From Flavobacteriaceae bacterium (lineage in GTDB: Bacteria > Bacteroidota > Bacteroidia > Flavobacteriales > Flavobacteriaceae), in NCBI GenBank assembly GCA_024640565.1, contig JAHEET010000008.1:1-45690 (forward strand): 45,690 bases of DNA, read 5' to 3'. The translations under genes were made by a program, and so were the position numbers. The notes below the pieces were generated by a model that had not been told where the DNA came from, ran no database searches, and worked only from the letters and a program-made list of their open reading frames with translations. Shown one piece after another: positions 18,701 through 28,215 of the stretch (positions are counted from its first letter, which is position 1; every line of letters begins with the position of its first letter).

Positions 18701-18854
18701 ATTCAAACCACCAAGCATTGTAAATTAATGCTTTCGAAGTTTGTGTGCCAAAGTCATTTTCTATAAATGTAGCTACGCCCATTGCGGTGGCATAAAGCAC
18801 AAATAAAATAGCCATTAAACGTGTGGAATACAAAAAACTGATTATTTTTTTCAT
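15705..18854 (-). CDS. ccsBA: Fused ResB-CcsA (CcsBA) system II cytochrome c biogenesis protein
   Basis: Integral membrane protein that exports haem and attaches it to apocytochrome c outside the cytoplasmic membrane. The 1049 residues join a ResB/CcsB-like N-terminal part (several membrane segments before about 140, then a large periplasmic region) to a CcsA-like C-terminal part with many membrane helices. The haem-handling WWD motif is visible as WGRYWGWDPKETWAL near residue 945-958. Candidate haem-ligand histidines occur in LHTLGLISRW, LLVHVSIIV and LSGLHSYASG. The start at 18854 (MKKIISFLYSTRLM) is preferred to an in-frame TTG at 18884, which overlaps a -7-like box (TAAATTTG, minus strand, 18889-18882). 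The fused form is typical of Bacteroidota and Epsilonproteobacteria. Confidence 0.92.
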   Translation of the reverse strand: MKKIISFLYSTRLMAILFVLYATAMGVATFIENDFGTQTSKALIYNAWWFELIMVFFVINFFGNIFRYRLLRKEKWPVLLFHVSFLLILIGAGITRYIGYEGVMPIDEGETTNSFLSETTYLNVVIDDNVDQAPKIHKKMLLSAWGKNNFEFDTSFGRNRNAQQEINFKLVDYIPWAEKKLVLDENGEEHLFFVESSEGSRHEHYIKKGTIQNIHGILVGFNAPNQNASVNFFKENGSLKMVTKESGDWFRMADQKRGLVVKDSVQNFQYLTLHNVAGLQFVIPKPAEKGTIQMVSGPKDDTKLDVVIFDITTNNVTERVTLTGGQYNTQGAKEVTVANLNFRMLYGSKFLETPFKIKLNDFQLEKYPGSENAASFASEITVIDPNETFDYRIFMNNILDYKGYKFFQASYDLSGEVEQTRLSVNHDFWGTFVTYLGYSMLYFGMISLFFAKHTRFDDLKKSLKKLQRKKSTIAVIACFLFFNVSNAQQSVNQQQRRITDQQIDSILKANLVAESHAESFSKLIIQDAGGRMKPAHTFASELVRKVSQTNNFNGMKPSQVLMSIIENRLLWFEVPFIYLEKGNTQIRAILGLEEKAKYARLSDFYDAKGNSKIDRYIQEAQKKNIQNKFEKDVIKIGRRLWLFNSALMGSVLKIYPIPGDENNKWISQPEVSRVKFKALDSIFVRQSLPAYVQVLQEAKKTQDYTFANKILSRIKSFQKEKGSAVYPSDNKIELEILYNNYQPFLTLSKLYGVLSLFLIIFVISQIFYTKRWLNLLVKALIWVAGGFFALHTLGLISRWFISGNAPWSNAYESIIYVAWAVMLFGLTMGRKSSLALTAATFLTAITLAFAHQNWLDPEIANLMPVLNSWWLLVHVSIIVASYGPFSLSMILGIFVLFLIVFTTKKNRKRMDINIKELTVINEMAMTVGLVMLTIGNFLGGMWANESWGRYWGWDPKETWALISIMLYAFVLHMRLIPGLRGRLAFNFAAAFVYLSIMMTYFGVNFYLSGLHSYASGDKQVTPREAYIYIGFILILFALASFKYKKYYKK

Positions 18855-18881
18855 CTGAACGGATGCTTTTTTTTTAGAGTA

Positions 18882-18889
18882 CAAATTTA
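18882..18889 (-). promoter_or_regulatory. Possible ccsBA promoter -7 box
   Basis: TAAATTTG on the minus strand is a perfect -7 match 27 bp upstream of the ccsBA ATG. The nearest TTG upstream gives a long 24-bp spacer. Its position also argues against the in-frame TTG at 18884 as the start codon. Confidence 0.4.
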
Positions 18890-18970
18890 GGGATAAAACA
18901 GGTAAAATGAGTACAACTATTCTTGTTTTTTAGTATTTAGAATTGTTCAAAATGCGCTTTTTTTGAGGTT

Positions 18971-20824
18971 TTATCTTTCAATAAAATCTTGATAAGCATC
19001 TTGAGTAATTGCTTTTCCTAAAGAATCTAAGCTGTGAAATGAAGCCCCCTTTTGAAGGATGGGTTTGTTGCTTACAAAGTCATAAGCGAAAACGCCCTCT
19101 TTATCCAGCGTTCCAAATCCATTGTTAAATATATAGTGCGCATACTGACTTTCATCGTTGTTAAAAATATGCTTACTCCATTTAAACTCAGTATTGTCAA
19201 TGTCCAAAAGATCCAAAAGCGTATAGGAGAAATCTACTTGTGATGCAATGGTATTGATTTGTACATTCTTTTTTTGCAATGCACCTCCAAGCCATAGCAT
19301 TGGGATTTTAAACTTTTTGGGAGCATTAAAAACGCCCTCGTGTTTTGGAGAACGATGTCCATGATCGGCCATAATCACAATTAGTGTATCGTCCCACCAA
19401 GCTTGTTTTTTTGCACTTTCAATAAACTTACCAATTGTTTTATCCGTGTAAGCATGTGAGCTACGAAATCTATTCTCTTCTGTGTCTTTCCCAAATTTAT
19501 AGCTGTCCGGAAACTCAAAAGGCTCATGACTGGTCAATGTTAACGCAATTTTAAAAAACGGCTTTTTTTGTGTTTGGCTGAGATCCGCTGCAAATTTTTC
19601 CATAAACACATGGTCATGTGCACCCCATTTCGAATTCCAATCTTTTTTATCAAAGGAACTGCCATCAATAAATTTAGTAACGCCAGCATTTCTTAAATAG
19701 GTATTCATATTTCCAAAATTCAAGTCACCGCCATAGTAAAAAGAGGTGTCATACCCCGCAGCAATCATACTTTTGGTGAGCATGGGTAAGCTGCTGTTTT
19801 TATTTGGGATCTTGATAATACTTTTGTTCGTTTGCGGATAGTAGCCACTTAAAATGGCAATCAAACCCTTGTCAGTTCGGTCTCCGTTTGCATAGAAATT
19901 GGTAAACAAAACCCCCTCTTTGGACAATCGATTTAAGTTTGTTGTTACATCAGGTTCTCCGCCAATGGAACCTACCAGTTTGGCCGTTAAACTTTCCCAA
20001 ATAATTAAAATAACGTTTGGTTTTTTGGTGTTTAAAATAGTGTCGTTACTACTTTTAAACAGTTTTTTTTGTCTAGAATTTATTATTTGATTGGCTACAG
20101 AGGGGTCAAATTTCTTGTAAGGATTTTTTGTAGAAACTTCACTCGAAATAGCATGTGTGAAGTTCCACATAAAATTAACAGCTGCATGATTTCCAAACAT
20201 ATTGTTGGAAAAATATACATTGCTCTGGTTAATTGGGATTGTTTGAAGCCCCCCTCTAATTGGAAGAATTAACGCAGCAATGAGGATGAAAAGAAATGGT
20301 ATTGCAAGATAATTCCCTGTTGATAGTCTTTTAATTTCTTTGTTGATTCGTTTTTTAAACAATTGAATGAAACAGCCTGAAAACAACAGCCAAATAAATG
20401 TTCCAGAGATGATTTGAAAAGCAGAGGCTGTGGCCCACATGATTTCTGGAGTATTTAAATAGTTGAGCAATGTATTGTCTATTCGTACCCCCCAAGATTG
20501 ATAAAGCGAGGCATCAATAACCATGAACAAGTTGATGAGAATAATGGCTGAATAGGTGAAAAATTTGATTAAAATTGAAATCACCTTTTTAGGGACAAAA
20601 AGCGACATTAAAATAAAGACAAAAGGAAGTACAGACAGATAGCCAGTGAAAGAAGCATCCAATCTAAACCCGTAAGCAAATGTTTTTAAAACTTCATAAA
20701 ATCCCAGTTGATAACTGTCGTTGTAATGAAAGAGCAAGAAAAAGATGCGCGCAAAGAAAAAGAAGACAATCCATAAAAAATAATACTGAAAAAAAAATTG
20801 AATCCGATGTTTAAAAGCGTTCAT
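18971..20824 (-). CDS. LTA synthase-like sulfatase/alkaline-phosphatase superfamily membrane protein
   Basis: A 617-residue protein with about five N-terminal membrane helices (to about 190) and a periplasmic sulfatase-fold domain. Relatives include lipoteichoic acid synthase and phosphoglycerol or phosphoethanolamine transferases, which move a head group from a phospholipid to a glycan or lipid acceptor. Visible site residues are Glu277 in LIIWESLTAKL (metal), the likely nucleophile Thr317 in NGDRTDKGL, the TSHEPF segment, and MADHGHRSP (metal-binding Asp and His). Since this is a Gram-negative, true lipoteichoic acid synthesis is unlikely; head-group transfer to LPS or a periplasmic glycan is more plausible, but the substrate is not shown. 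It lies 18 bp downstream of tsaD and is probably co-transcribed. Confidence 0.85.
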   Translation of the reverse strand: MNAFKHRIQFFFQYYFLWIVFFFFARIFFLLFHYNDSYQLGFYEVLKTFAYGFRLDASFTGYLSVLPFVFILMSLFVPKKVISILIKFFTYSAIILINLFMVIDASLYQSWGVRIDNTLLNYLNTPEIMWATASAFQIISGTFIWLLFSGCFIQLFKKRINKEIKRLSTGNYLAIPFLFILIAALILPIRGGLQTIPINQSNVYFSNNMFGNHAAVNFMWNFTHAISSEVSTKNPYKKFDPSVANQIINSRQKKLFKSSNDTILNTKKPNVILIIWESLTAKLVGSIGGEPDVTTNLNRLSKEGVLFTNFYANGDRTDKGLIAILSGYYPQTNKSIIKIPNKNSSLPMLTKSMIAAGYDTSFYYGGDLNFGNMNTYLRNAGVTKFIDGSSFDKKDWNSKWGAHDHVFMEKFAADLSQTQKKPFFKIALTLTSHEPFEFPDSYKFGKDTEENRFRSSHAYTDKTIGKFIESAKKQAWWDDTLIVIMADHGHRSPKHEGVFNAPKKFKIPMLWLGGALQKKNVQINTIASQVDFSYTLLDLLDIDNTEFKWSKHIFNNDESQYAHYIFNNGFGTLDKEGVFAYDFVSNKPILQKGASFHSLDSLGKAITQDAYQDFIER

Positions 20825-20842
20825 GTCTGCGGGAAAGATAAA

Positions 20843-21865
20843 TTATTCGGTGACTTTTAATCGTGCTTTAGCACTGATGTTCTGGTCTGCATATTCGTTA
20901 TTCAAATACTTAAGATAACCAGTAATTGCAATCATTGCCGCATTGTCTGTGGTGTATTCAAATTTTGGGATGTAGGTTGTCCATCCAAAATGTTTGTTTG
21001 CAGTAGATAGCCTTTTTCTAATTTCTGAATTGGCAGATACTCCCCCTGCAATTGCAATGTGTTGGATGCCAGTATGTTTCACGGCATTTTTAAGTTTATC
21101 CATTAAGATTTCAACAATAGTATATTGAATGGATGCACAAATATCATTTAAGTTCTCTGCGATAAAATTGGGATTGATTCGTTGTTGTTTCTGAATAAAA
21201 TACAGAATTCCAGTTTTTAAACCACTAAAACTAAAATCCATATCACCTACTTTTGGTTTTGTAAAGGTATAAGCTTTTGGGTTCCCTAACTGAGCATGCT
21301 TGTCTATGAAGGGTCCACCAGGATAAGGGAGGCCTAATATTTTTGCAGATTTGTCAAAAGCTTCTCCAACGGCATCATCGATGGTTTCCCCCAATATTTC
21401 CATATCAAAATGGTCTGTAACTTTTACGATCTGTGTATGTCCACCGCTGATGGTTAAGCAAATAAAAGGAAAGGGGGGAATCTTACTTCCTTCTTCCACT
21501 ATAAAATGTGCTAAGATGTGCCCCTGCATATGGTTTACATCAATCAATGGAACCTTGAGACCCAGTGCCAAGGATTTTGCAAAAGAAGTCCCTACCAAGA
21601 GTGAACCCATTAAACCAGGGCCTCTTGTAAATGCAATGGCTGATAAGTCTTCCTTTTTAATCCCTGCTTTTTCGATTGCTTGTTGTACTACGGGGACCAT
21701 ATTTTGTTGATGGGCTCTTGAGGCCAATTCTGGAACAACGCCGCCGTATTTTGAATGTACTTCTTGATTGGCAACAACATTACTCAATACTTTGCCGTTA
21801 CAGATGACAGCAGCACTCGTGTCGTCACAAGAAGATTCAATCCCTAGAATGTAGTCGTTTTGCAT
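20843..21865 (-). CDS. tsaD: tRNA N6-adenosine threonylcarbamoyltransferase
   Basis: TsaD (Kae1/YgjD family) transfers the threonylcarbamoyl group to A37 of ANN-decoding tRNAs, working with TsaB and TsaE in the cytoplasm. All family marks are present in 340 residues: GIESSCDDTSAA near the N-terminus, GVVPELASRAH, FTRGPGLMGSLLVG, the metal-binding pair His112 and His116 in NHMQGHILAH, SGGHTQIV, FSFSGLKT and AGGVSANSEIRKRL near the C-terminus. It is divergent from tamB. A perfect -7-like box, TAATTTTG (minus strand, 21893-21886), lies about 20 bp upstream. Confidence 0.97.
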   Translation of the reverse strand: MQNDYILGIESSCDDTSAAVICNGKVLSNVVANQEVHSKYGGVVPELASRAHQQNMVPVVQQAIEKAGIKKEDLSAIAFTRGPGLMGSLLVGTSFAKSLALGLKVPLIDVNHMQGHILAHFIVEEGSKIPPFPFICLTISGGHTQIVKVTDHFDMEILGETIDDAVGEAFDKSAKILGLPYPGGPFIDKHAQLGNPKAYTFTKPKVGDMDFSFSGLKTGILYFIQKQQRINPNFIAENLNDICASIQYTIVEILMDKLKNAVKHTGIQHIAIAGGVSANSEIRKRLSTANKHFGWTTYIPKFEYTTDNAAMIAITGYLKYLNNEYADQNISAKARLKVTE

Positions 21866-21885
21866 GAAATCGTACTTTTGTGCTA

Positions 21886-21893
21886 CAAAATTA
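21886..21893 (-). promoter_or_regulatory. Possible tsaD promoter -7 box
   Basis: TAATTTTG on the minus strand matches TAnnTTTG and predicts a 16-nt leader before the tsaD ATG. No convincing upstream TTG is seen. Confidence 0.4.
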
Positions 21894-21948
21894 ATGATTA
21901 TTTTTTATGATGTAACCGTTTTTTAAGAATAGAAATTTAATAGTTTGT

Positions 21949-21956
21949 TATATTTG
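21949..21956 (+). promoter_or_regulatory. Possible tamB promoter -7 box
   Basis: TATATTTG matches TAnnTTTG 22 bp upstream of the tamB ATG. The expected upstream box position is T-rich without a clear TTTG. Confidence 0.35.
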
Positions 21957-21978
21957 GACGTTCTTTGTAACACGGGCA

Positions 21979-24900
21979 ATGTTTTTGATAAGATTTGCTG
22001 GAAACTCCAATAACCTAATACTACAACCGATCAAAAAATACTACAAAATACCATTAAAGCTGTTCAAGTACATTGTGCTTTTTCTTTTCTTGATCATCAT
22101 TCTATTATCAACTTCTTTTGTGCAAACAAAATTAGCAAAATACACAACGAACTCGCTCAATGAAGATTTTGGTACCGATTTGTTAATTCAAAAAGTTGAT
22201 TTGTCTTTTTTGGGAACGGTACAATTAAAAGGTATTGAAATTCGAGATCATCATCAAGATACTTTAATTTTTGTCAATAGACTCTCCACATCTTTGCTCA
22301 ATGCAAAAAAAATTCTCGACGGAGCAGTGAAGTTAAAAAGTATTTCTCTTGAAGATGCTCATTTTCATATGAAAACTTACCAAGGGGAGCAAGAGGATAA
22401 TTTAAGTGTTTTTATAAATAGTTTTGATACCGATATTTCAAGGGATTCTTTACGAAGCCCTTTTGTTCTTGAGACCTCGAATATCTATTTTAACAACTTA
22501 AATTATAAATTGACCAATGCGAATGATAAAAAATCTTTAAAATACAGTGCCTCAAAAATTGGGGGAAATCTGCAAAATTTTTCCATTATTGGTCCCAATG
22601 TAAACGCAAATATTAGAGGGCTTTATTTTACAGAATCAAACGGTTTGCAGGTGACAAACCTGACAACAAATTTTCGGTATTCACTGAGCGGAATGGACTT
22701 TAAGCAGACCACTTTACAAACCCGAAATTCTAAGATTTTAGGGGATGTTTTTTTTAGGTACGATCGAGAAGATTTGAAAGACTTTAACAACAAGGTAAAA
22801 ATTAAAGCAACTTTTAAAAATAGTTCATTTTCGGTACTTGATTTAAAAAAGTTGTATGCTGAAGTTCGTGGAGATGATGTTTTAAATTTTAGTGCAAACC
22901 TCTCTGGGAAACTGAATGATTTAAACATTCAAAATTTACGCCTAAATTCTGAAAATGGGCTAAAAGTTTCTGGAGATTTTATGATTGTAAATTCAATAAA
23001 CACCAACAAACCTTTTCTTTTTAAAGGAGATTTAGCGCAGGTGTCTGCAACGTCTTTAAAACTTAAAAACCTACTTCCAAATCTGCTAGAAAATGCATTG
23101 CCTCCAACCTTATCTCGATTGGGGAGATTTGATGTAAATGGATTGGTTGCTGTCACTTCAGAGCAAGTGTCAGCAAACATCCAATTGAATTCTGAAATTG
23201 GAACGCTGCAGGCTGATTTTGAAATTGATAATAGAAGCAATATCGATTCTGCTACCTACAAAGGGGATCTTACTTTTAGTAATTTTGATCTAGGCGTCTT
23301 TATAGACAACCCCATCTTGGGAAGATTTACTTTGGAAGGAAATGTGAGTGGACGTGGGTTTCAAGCTGCATCCTTGAATACTTTTTTTGAAGGTACTGTT
23401 TCTAAATTTGAATTTAATAATTATGCCTATTCCAATATGGAGGTAGCTGCAATGTATCAAAACAATAAGTTTACTGGAAACTTGTTGGTAGATGATGCGC
23501 ATCTTAAAATGCATTTTAATGGCTTAGCAGACCTCTCTCAATCCATGCACAAATTCAATGCAACAGCAACAATCGCCTCTTTAAATTTGAAAGAAACCAA
23601 GCTGTTTACAAGAGATGCTACAGCAATTTTAGAGGGGGAAATAAATGTCAATATTACTGGAAATACCTTTGATGATATTCTTGGAAATGCCACTTTTAAA
23701 GACGTTTCTTATACGAATCCTGACAAAGCGTTTCACTTTCAAGAGTTTCGCGTTGCTTCTTCTTTAAAAGACCAGGTAAAACGAATTGAAATAAGCTCTA
23801 ACGACATTGCGAATGGATTCTTGTCGGGTAATTTTACTTTTTCAGAATTGTCGCCTGTTGCACAAAACGCTTTGGGAAGTATATATACAAATTACAAACC
23901 CTATAAGGTCGCTAAAAATCAGTTTTTAGATTTTAATTTTACAGTATATAATCAAATTGTAAATGCATTTTTCCCAGAAATCTATATACATGATAAAACG
24001 AAAATCAAAGGAAAAATTGTTTCAAATAAAAGCCAATTAAAATTAAACATTACGTCCCCGAGAATTGAAGTTTTTGGGAACGAAATTAAAGATGTTAAAC
24101 TGCTTACAGACAATCAGAATCCATTATTTAACACCAGTTTAACCGCATCTGAACTCAATACAAAGTATTACAAGCTTTCCAAGTTGAATTTTTTAAATAG
24201 AACCGATAACGATACCTTGTATTTTAAATCTGTTTTTGAAGGCGGAAAACTCAATGACGAAGAATTCAACTTAGATTTTTATTATACGATTAATCCCAAA
24301 GGAGAATCCGTAGTTGCTTTTCAAGAATCTTCCTTCAATTTTAGAGATAACGTCTGGAAAATTAATCCAAACAATCAATACACAGATAAAATAACATTTG
24401 ATTTAAACACGAATGCGTTTAATTTTAGTCAATTTGAAATCACCTCAAATGAGCAAAAAATTGAATTTGAAGGAAGCTTGAAGGGCCCAACAGAAAAATT
24501 GTTATTTGCAGATTTTACAAATGTTAACTTAGAGAGTTTCTTGCCAGATATTGATAGTTTGGCATTGAAAGGTGTGCTTTCAGGGAATCTAGATTTTGTT
24601 CAAAAGGATGGTGTTTATAAACCTGAAGCCACTGTGTTGATCAATGATTTTGAGATCAATGATTTTAAACAAGGTGATTTGTCATTAAATATTGTTGGAG
24701 ATAATTCCTATGAAAAATACAAGGTGGAAGTTTCTCTGAAAAATGAAAAAGTAAAAAGCATTGCTGCAAATGGGGATTTAGATTTTTCAAGTAAAAAACC
24801 ACTTATAGATTTGAATGTCTTCTTAGAAGATTTTAGTTTAAATGCTTTCAGTCCTTTAGGTAAAAATGTGTTGTCGGCCATAAGAGGGGAAGCAAGTGGG

Positions 24901-26478
24901 GCATTTCAATTGTCTGGTTTTGTTGGGAATCCAGAAATGCAAGGTGTTTTAAGATTGCAGGATGCAGGAATGCTATTTCCCTATTTAAATGTAGATTACA
25001 ACTTTGATGGAGCATCGCTTATAAAGTTGGACGGGCAATCGTTTCTTTTAGAAAATATTAATTTATTGGATGCCAAAAAGCAAACCAGAGGGAGATTACA
25101 AGGGCAAATTACCCATCAAAATTTTAATCAATGGTTCTTAAATTTAGAAATTGAAACCGACAATTTATTAGTGTTGGATACTCAAGATACCGAAGAAGCA
25201 CAGTACTTTGGCACTGGGTTTTTAAAAGGAACGGCAACGATTAGTGGTTTAACAGACCAATTAACTATTGACATCAACGGAAGTACCCAACCCGGAACTG
25301 TTTTCGTAGTTCCTTTAAAAGACATTGAAACCGTAAATAGTTACAAGCTCATTCATTTTAAATCGGACACATTAAAAGTGGCTGACAGACAGAAAGAATT
25401 AGCAAAAGATGCCCTAAAAGGACTTTCTTTAAATATAAATTTAGAGGTAACCAAAGCGGCTAAAATGCAAGTTGTGATCGATGAGGTGTATGGGAGTCAG
25501 TTATCCGGGTTTGGTTCTGGGGCGATTAATATTCAAATTAATACCCGAGGAAAGTTTAATATCTTTGGAGATTACACCATAGATAATGGTGTGTATGATT
25601 TCAAATATGGAGGCTTAGTCAATAGGCCTTTTGTCATACAAAAAGGAGGGACTGTTTCTTGGAACGGGAACCCTTATGAAGCCAACTTAAATGTTGCAGC
25701 CGTTTATAAAGCGAGAGCAAACCCCGCCACACTTTTACAGAATTTCAATTCTAGCAGAAATATTGAGGTAGATCTTGTGACTAAAATAACGGGCGGTTTG
25801 TTTAGTTCCAAACAAGAATTGGATATCGAGTTAGCAAATGTAGATCCTGCGATTGCAACAGAATTAGAATTTATTTTGAATGATAACAATGTTAATGAAA
25901 AAACAACACAATTTATCTCTTTATTAACCCTAGGGAGTTTTGTAAATCCCGATAAAATAAATTTTGATAGTACTTCGGCTATTACAACGACAGCTTCCAA
26001 TGCCATAACAGCCGCGTTTTCTAATTTAATGAACAGTCCAGACAGTAAGTTTACATTTGGTGTTGATTACGTTCAAGGTGTTGATAATAGTGATACAGAT
26101 AGATTGGATGTTGACAATCAGGTAGATGTGTCTGTGAGTACCAACCTAAATGATAGAGTCATAATTAATGGAAAAGTGGGGGTGCCTGTAGGAACCAAAA
26201 CACAATCCAGCGTAATTGGAGAAGTAAAAGTTGAGGTATTATTAAACAAAGAAGGGAGTTTTAGAGGAGTAATTTTTAATCGACAAAACGAAATTCAATA
26301 TTCGGCAGAAGAGGAAGGTTACACGCAAGGAGTTGGACTTTCTTATCAGGTAAATTTTAACACATTCGCTGAATTTCTTCAGAAAATAGGCGCTCAAAAA
26401 CCTAAAAAAATAGCAAAAAAAGTACTTGAAAAAAATACAGGACTTTCTAAAAACAAGCAATTAATCAACTTCAATTAA
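21979..26478 (+). CDS. TamB-like translocation/assembly module protein (AsmA-like, DUF490)
   Basis: A very long (1499-residue) envelope-spanning protein. One membrane helix near the N-terminus (about 32-50, YIVLFLFLIIILLSTSF) is followed by hundreds of residues of repetitive beta-strand sequence with AsmA-like features (SLNEDFGTDLLIQKVDLSFLG near the helix). The C-terminal 350 residues match the TamB/DUF490 domain, including FGDYTIDNGVYDFKYGG and GGTVSWNGNPYEANLNVAAVY. Proteins of this group form a hydrophobic groove linking inner and outer membranes and are implicated in phospholipid transport or outer-membrane protein assembly. No TamA (BamA-like) gene is adjacent. It is divergent from tsaD and meets the symporter gene tail to tail with only 9 bp between. 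Confidence 0.88.
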   Translation: MFLIRFAGNSNNLILQPIKKYYKIPLKLFKYIVLFLFLIIILLSTSFVQTKLAKYTTNSLNEDFGTDLLIQKVDLSFLGTVQLKGIEIRDHHQDTLIFVNRLSTSLLNAKKILDGAVKLKSISLEDAHFHMKTYQGEQEDNLSVFINSFDTDISRDSLRSPFVLETSNIYFNNLNYKLTNANDKKSLKYSASKIGGNLQNFSIIGPNVNANIRGLYFTESNGLQVTNLTTNFRYSLSGMDFKQTTLQTRNSKILGDVFFRYDREDLKDFNNKVKIKATFKNSSFSVLDLKKLYAEVRGDDVLNFSANLSGKLNDLNIQNLRLNSENGLKVSGDFMIVNSINTNKPFLFKGDLAQVSATSLKLKNLLPNLLENALPPTLSRLGRFDVNGLVAVTSEQVSANIQLNSEIGTLQADFEIDNRSNIDSATYKGDLTFSNFDLGVFIDNPILGRFTLEGNVSGRGFQAASLNTFFEGTVSKFEFNNYAYSNMEVAAMYQNNKFTGNLLVDDAHLKMHFNGLADLSQSMHKFNATATIASLNLKETKLFTRDATAILEGEINVNITGNTFDDILGNATFKDVSYTNPDKAFHFQEFRVASSLKDQVKRIEISSNDIANGFLSGNFTFSELSPVAQNALGSIYTNYKPYKVAKNQFLDFNFTVYNQIVNAFFPEIYIHDKTKIKGKIVSNKSQLKLNITSPRIEVFGNEIKDVKLLTDNQNPLFNTSLTASELNTKYYKLSKLNFLNRTDNDTLYFKSVFEGGKLNDEEFNLDFYYTINPKGESVVAFQESSFNFRDNVWKINPNNQYTDKITFDLNTNAFNFSQFEITSNEQKIEFEGSLKGPTEKLLFADFTNVNLESFLPDIDSLALKGVLSGNLDFVQKDGVYKPEATVLINDFEINDFKQGDLSLNIVGDNSYEKYKVEVSLKNEKVKSIAANGDLDFSSKKPLIDLNVFLEDFSLNAFSPLGKNVLSAIRGEASGAFQLSGFVGNPEMQGVLRLQDAGMLFPYLNVDYNFDGASLIKLDGQSFLLENINLLDAKKQTRGRLQGQITHQNFNQWFLNLEIETDNLLVLDTQDTEEAQYFGTGFLKGTATISGLTDQLTIDINGSTQPGTVFVVPLKDIETVNSYKLIHFKSDTLKVADRQKELAKDALKGLSLNINLEVTKAAKMQVVIDEVYGSQLSGFGSGAINIQINTRGKFNIFGDYTIDNGVYDFKYGGLVNRPFVIQKGGTVSWNGNPYEANLNVAAVYKARANPATLLQNFNSSRNIEVDLVTKITGGLFSSKQELDIELANVDPAIATELEFILNDNNVNEKTTQFISLLTLGSFVNPDKINFDSTSAITTTASNAITAAFSNLMNSPDSKFTFGVDYVQGVDNSDTDRLDVDNQVDVSVSTNLNDRVIINGKVGVPVGTKTQSSVIGEVKVEVLLNKEGSFRGVIFNRQNEIQYSAEEEGYTQGVGLSYQVNFNTFAEFLQKIGAQKPKKIAKKVLEKNTGLSKNKQLINFN

Positions 26479-26487
26479 CTTTAAAAG

Positions 26488-28215
26488 TTAAGCGATTTTC
26501 TTCCATATTTTTATCAGAATAAAAACACAAAGACAGGAGAGCAATGACAGGATAGCAGCAATCAATGTTTCTCCATAAATCCAATTTCCAGTTGCAAATA
26601 AAAAGCTGTAAACGCCAACAATCCCTGCAAAGAAAGCAACTATTTTAAACCCAATATTATTAAATTTATCAGCTCCATCAAAAATTAATTTATCAAACGA
26701 ATCTAGTGTTTCTTTCGTGGATGGTTTTGTAAGTAAAGTAACAGAAACCCATCCAAAAGTTGTAATTAAAACCCCGATGATCAACTGCCAATGACCTGCA
26801 ATTTCGATCCATGGAACTTCTTGTTTCCCATTGATAAAAAAGAAAAGAGCAACCATAAATGAAATCGCCATAGCTGCTATCTCACTCATCGGATTGATTC
26901 GATGCCAAAACCATCTTACAATAAATAACAAACCGGTCCCTGCACCAATTTGCAATAACAAATCAAAAACATCTTTGGCAGACTGCAAGTAAAAAGAAAA
27001 CGTAGCCGCACAGATCATCAAGAGAACGGTGGTTAGTTTTCCAACAATTACTTTTTGCTTTTCTGAAGCTTCTTTGTTTATAAAACGGGCATATAAATCA
27101 TTGACTACATAGGAACTTCCCCAATTTAATTGCGTAGAAATGGTACTCATGAATGCAGCTATTAAAGAGGTTAAAACAATTCCTATCAATCCTGCTGGCA
27201 AATAGGTCATCATTGCAGCATAAGCTACATCGTGTCCTTGCATTGCTGAAGGTAGATTTGGAAAAGCAGCATTGACATCTGTCAATGTTGGAAAAATTAC
27301 TAAAGAAGCCAATCCGACCAAAATCCATGGCCAAGGACGTACCGCATAATGTGCAAAGTTGAAAAATAGTGTTGCCCACGTTGCGTTTTTTTCATCTTTT
27401 GCAGCAAGCATTCTCTGGGCAATATAACCACCACCTCCAGGTTCTGCACCCGGATACCAAGTGCTCCACCATTGCACTGCTAAGGGAATAATAAATAAGG
27501 TAACCAATGCCTCAGTATCAGAAAAATCGGGCAACATATTTAATTGACCGCTAACATTTTCATGCGATAATAAGTTTGTCAATCCACCAATTTCTGGCAA
27601 ATCTAGGATGTATATGGTTGCCCAAACAGAACCAATCATTGCAATTAAAAATTGTACAAAATCGGTAATCAGGACTCCTTTTAAGCCCCCTAAAGAAGCG
27701 TAAATGACTACAATTATTGAAGCGTAGACTAGCATTTCTCCTTGGTCGATACCCAAAAGTATGTTTGCAATTTTTACACCTGCCAGGCAAACTCCTGCCA
27801 TTGTTACAACATTAAAAATGATGCCCAAATAGACCGCTCTAAATCCTCTGAGGAAACCTGCCATTTTTCCGGAATACCTTATTTCATAATATTCGAGGTC
27901 GGTTGTGATCCCTGATTTTCGCCATAATTTTGCATAGAAAATAACAGTCAACATTCCAGTGAATAAAAATGCCCACCAAACCCAGTTGCCAGAAACACCT
28001 TCTTTCCGAACCAATTCAGTTACCAATCCTGGAGTGTCTGCGGCAAATGTGGTAGCTACCATAGAAACGCCCAATAACCACCAAGGCATATTTCTGCCTG
28101 ATAAAAAATACTCAGAAGTGTTTTTTCCCGCTTTTTTAGAGACCCAAAACCCTATAAAAAGAGAGAGCATAAAAAAACTGATAATAATACCATAATCAAG
28201 ATTGGACAGATTCAT
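26488..28215 (-). CDS. Sodium:solute symporter family transporter
   Basis: Member of the SSS family (PutP/SGLT-like LeuT fold), which uses the sodium gradient to import solutes such as sugars, amino acids or carboxylates. The 575 residues contain about 13-14 membrane helices; family marks include the N-terminal YGIIISFFMLSLFIGFWVSKK, SEYFLSGRNMPWWLLGVSM, the sodium-site region TTFAADTP, SLGGLKGVLITDFVQF and AAFMSTISTQLNWGSSYVVNDLY, a conserved helix-8 segment. The substrate cannot be told from sequence. It stands alone, convergent with tamB and divergent from pfkA; no terminator is evident at its 3' end beyond a weak dyad (TTAACTT/AAGTTAA) near 26475-26491. Confidence 0.88.
   Translation of the reverse strand: MNLSNLDYGIIISFFMLSLFIGFWVSKKAGKNTSEYFLSGRNMPWWLLGVSMVATTFAADTPGLVTELVRKEGVSGNWVWWAFLFTGMLTVIFYAKLWRKSGITTDLEYYEIRYSGKMAGFLRGFRAVYLGIIFNVVTMAGVCLAGVKIANILLGIDQGEMLVYASIIVVIYASLGGLKGVLITDFVQFLIAMIGSVWATIYILDLPEIGGLTNLLSHENVSGQLNMLPDFSDTEALVTLFIIPLAVQWWSTWYPGAEPGGGGYIAQRMLAAKDEKNATWATLFFNFAHYAVRPWPWILVGLASLVIFPTLTDVNAAFPNLPSAMQGHDVAYAAMMTYLPAGLIGIVLTSLIAAFMSTISTQLNWGSSYVVNDLYARFINKEASEKQKVIVGKLTTVLLMICAATFSFYLQSAKDVFDLLLQIGAGTGLLFIVRWFWHRINPMSEIAAMAISFMVALFFFINGKQEVPWIEIAGHWQLIIGVLITTFGWVSVTLLTKPSTKETLDSFDKLIFDGADKFNNIGFKIVAFFAGIVGVYSFLFATGNWIYGETLIAAILSLLSCLCVFILIKIWKKIA

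Noticed and set aside
18855..18884. TTG start ten residues upstream in ccsBA
   Set aside because: It overlaps a perfect -7 box, and the ATG at 18854 directly precedes the first membrane helix.
26474..26491. TTAACTT/AAGTTAA dyad between tamB and the symporter as a terminator
   Set aside because: The stem is all A-T apart from one pair, and neither side is followed by a proper T-run.
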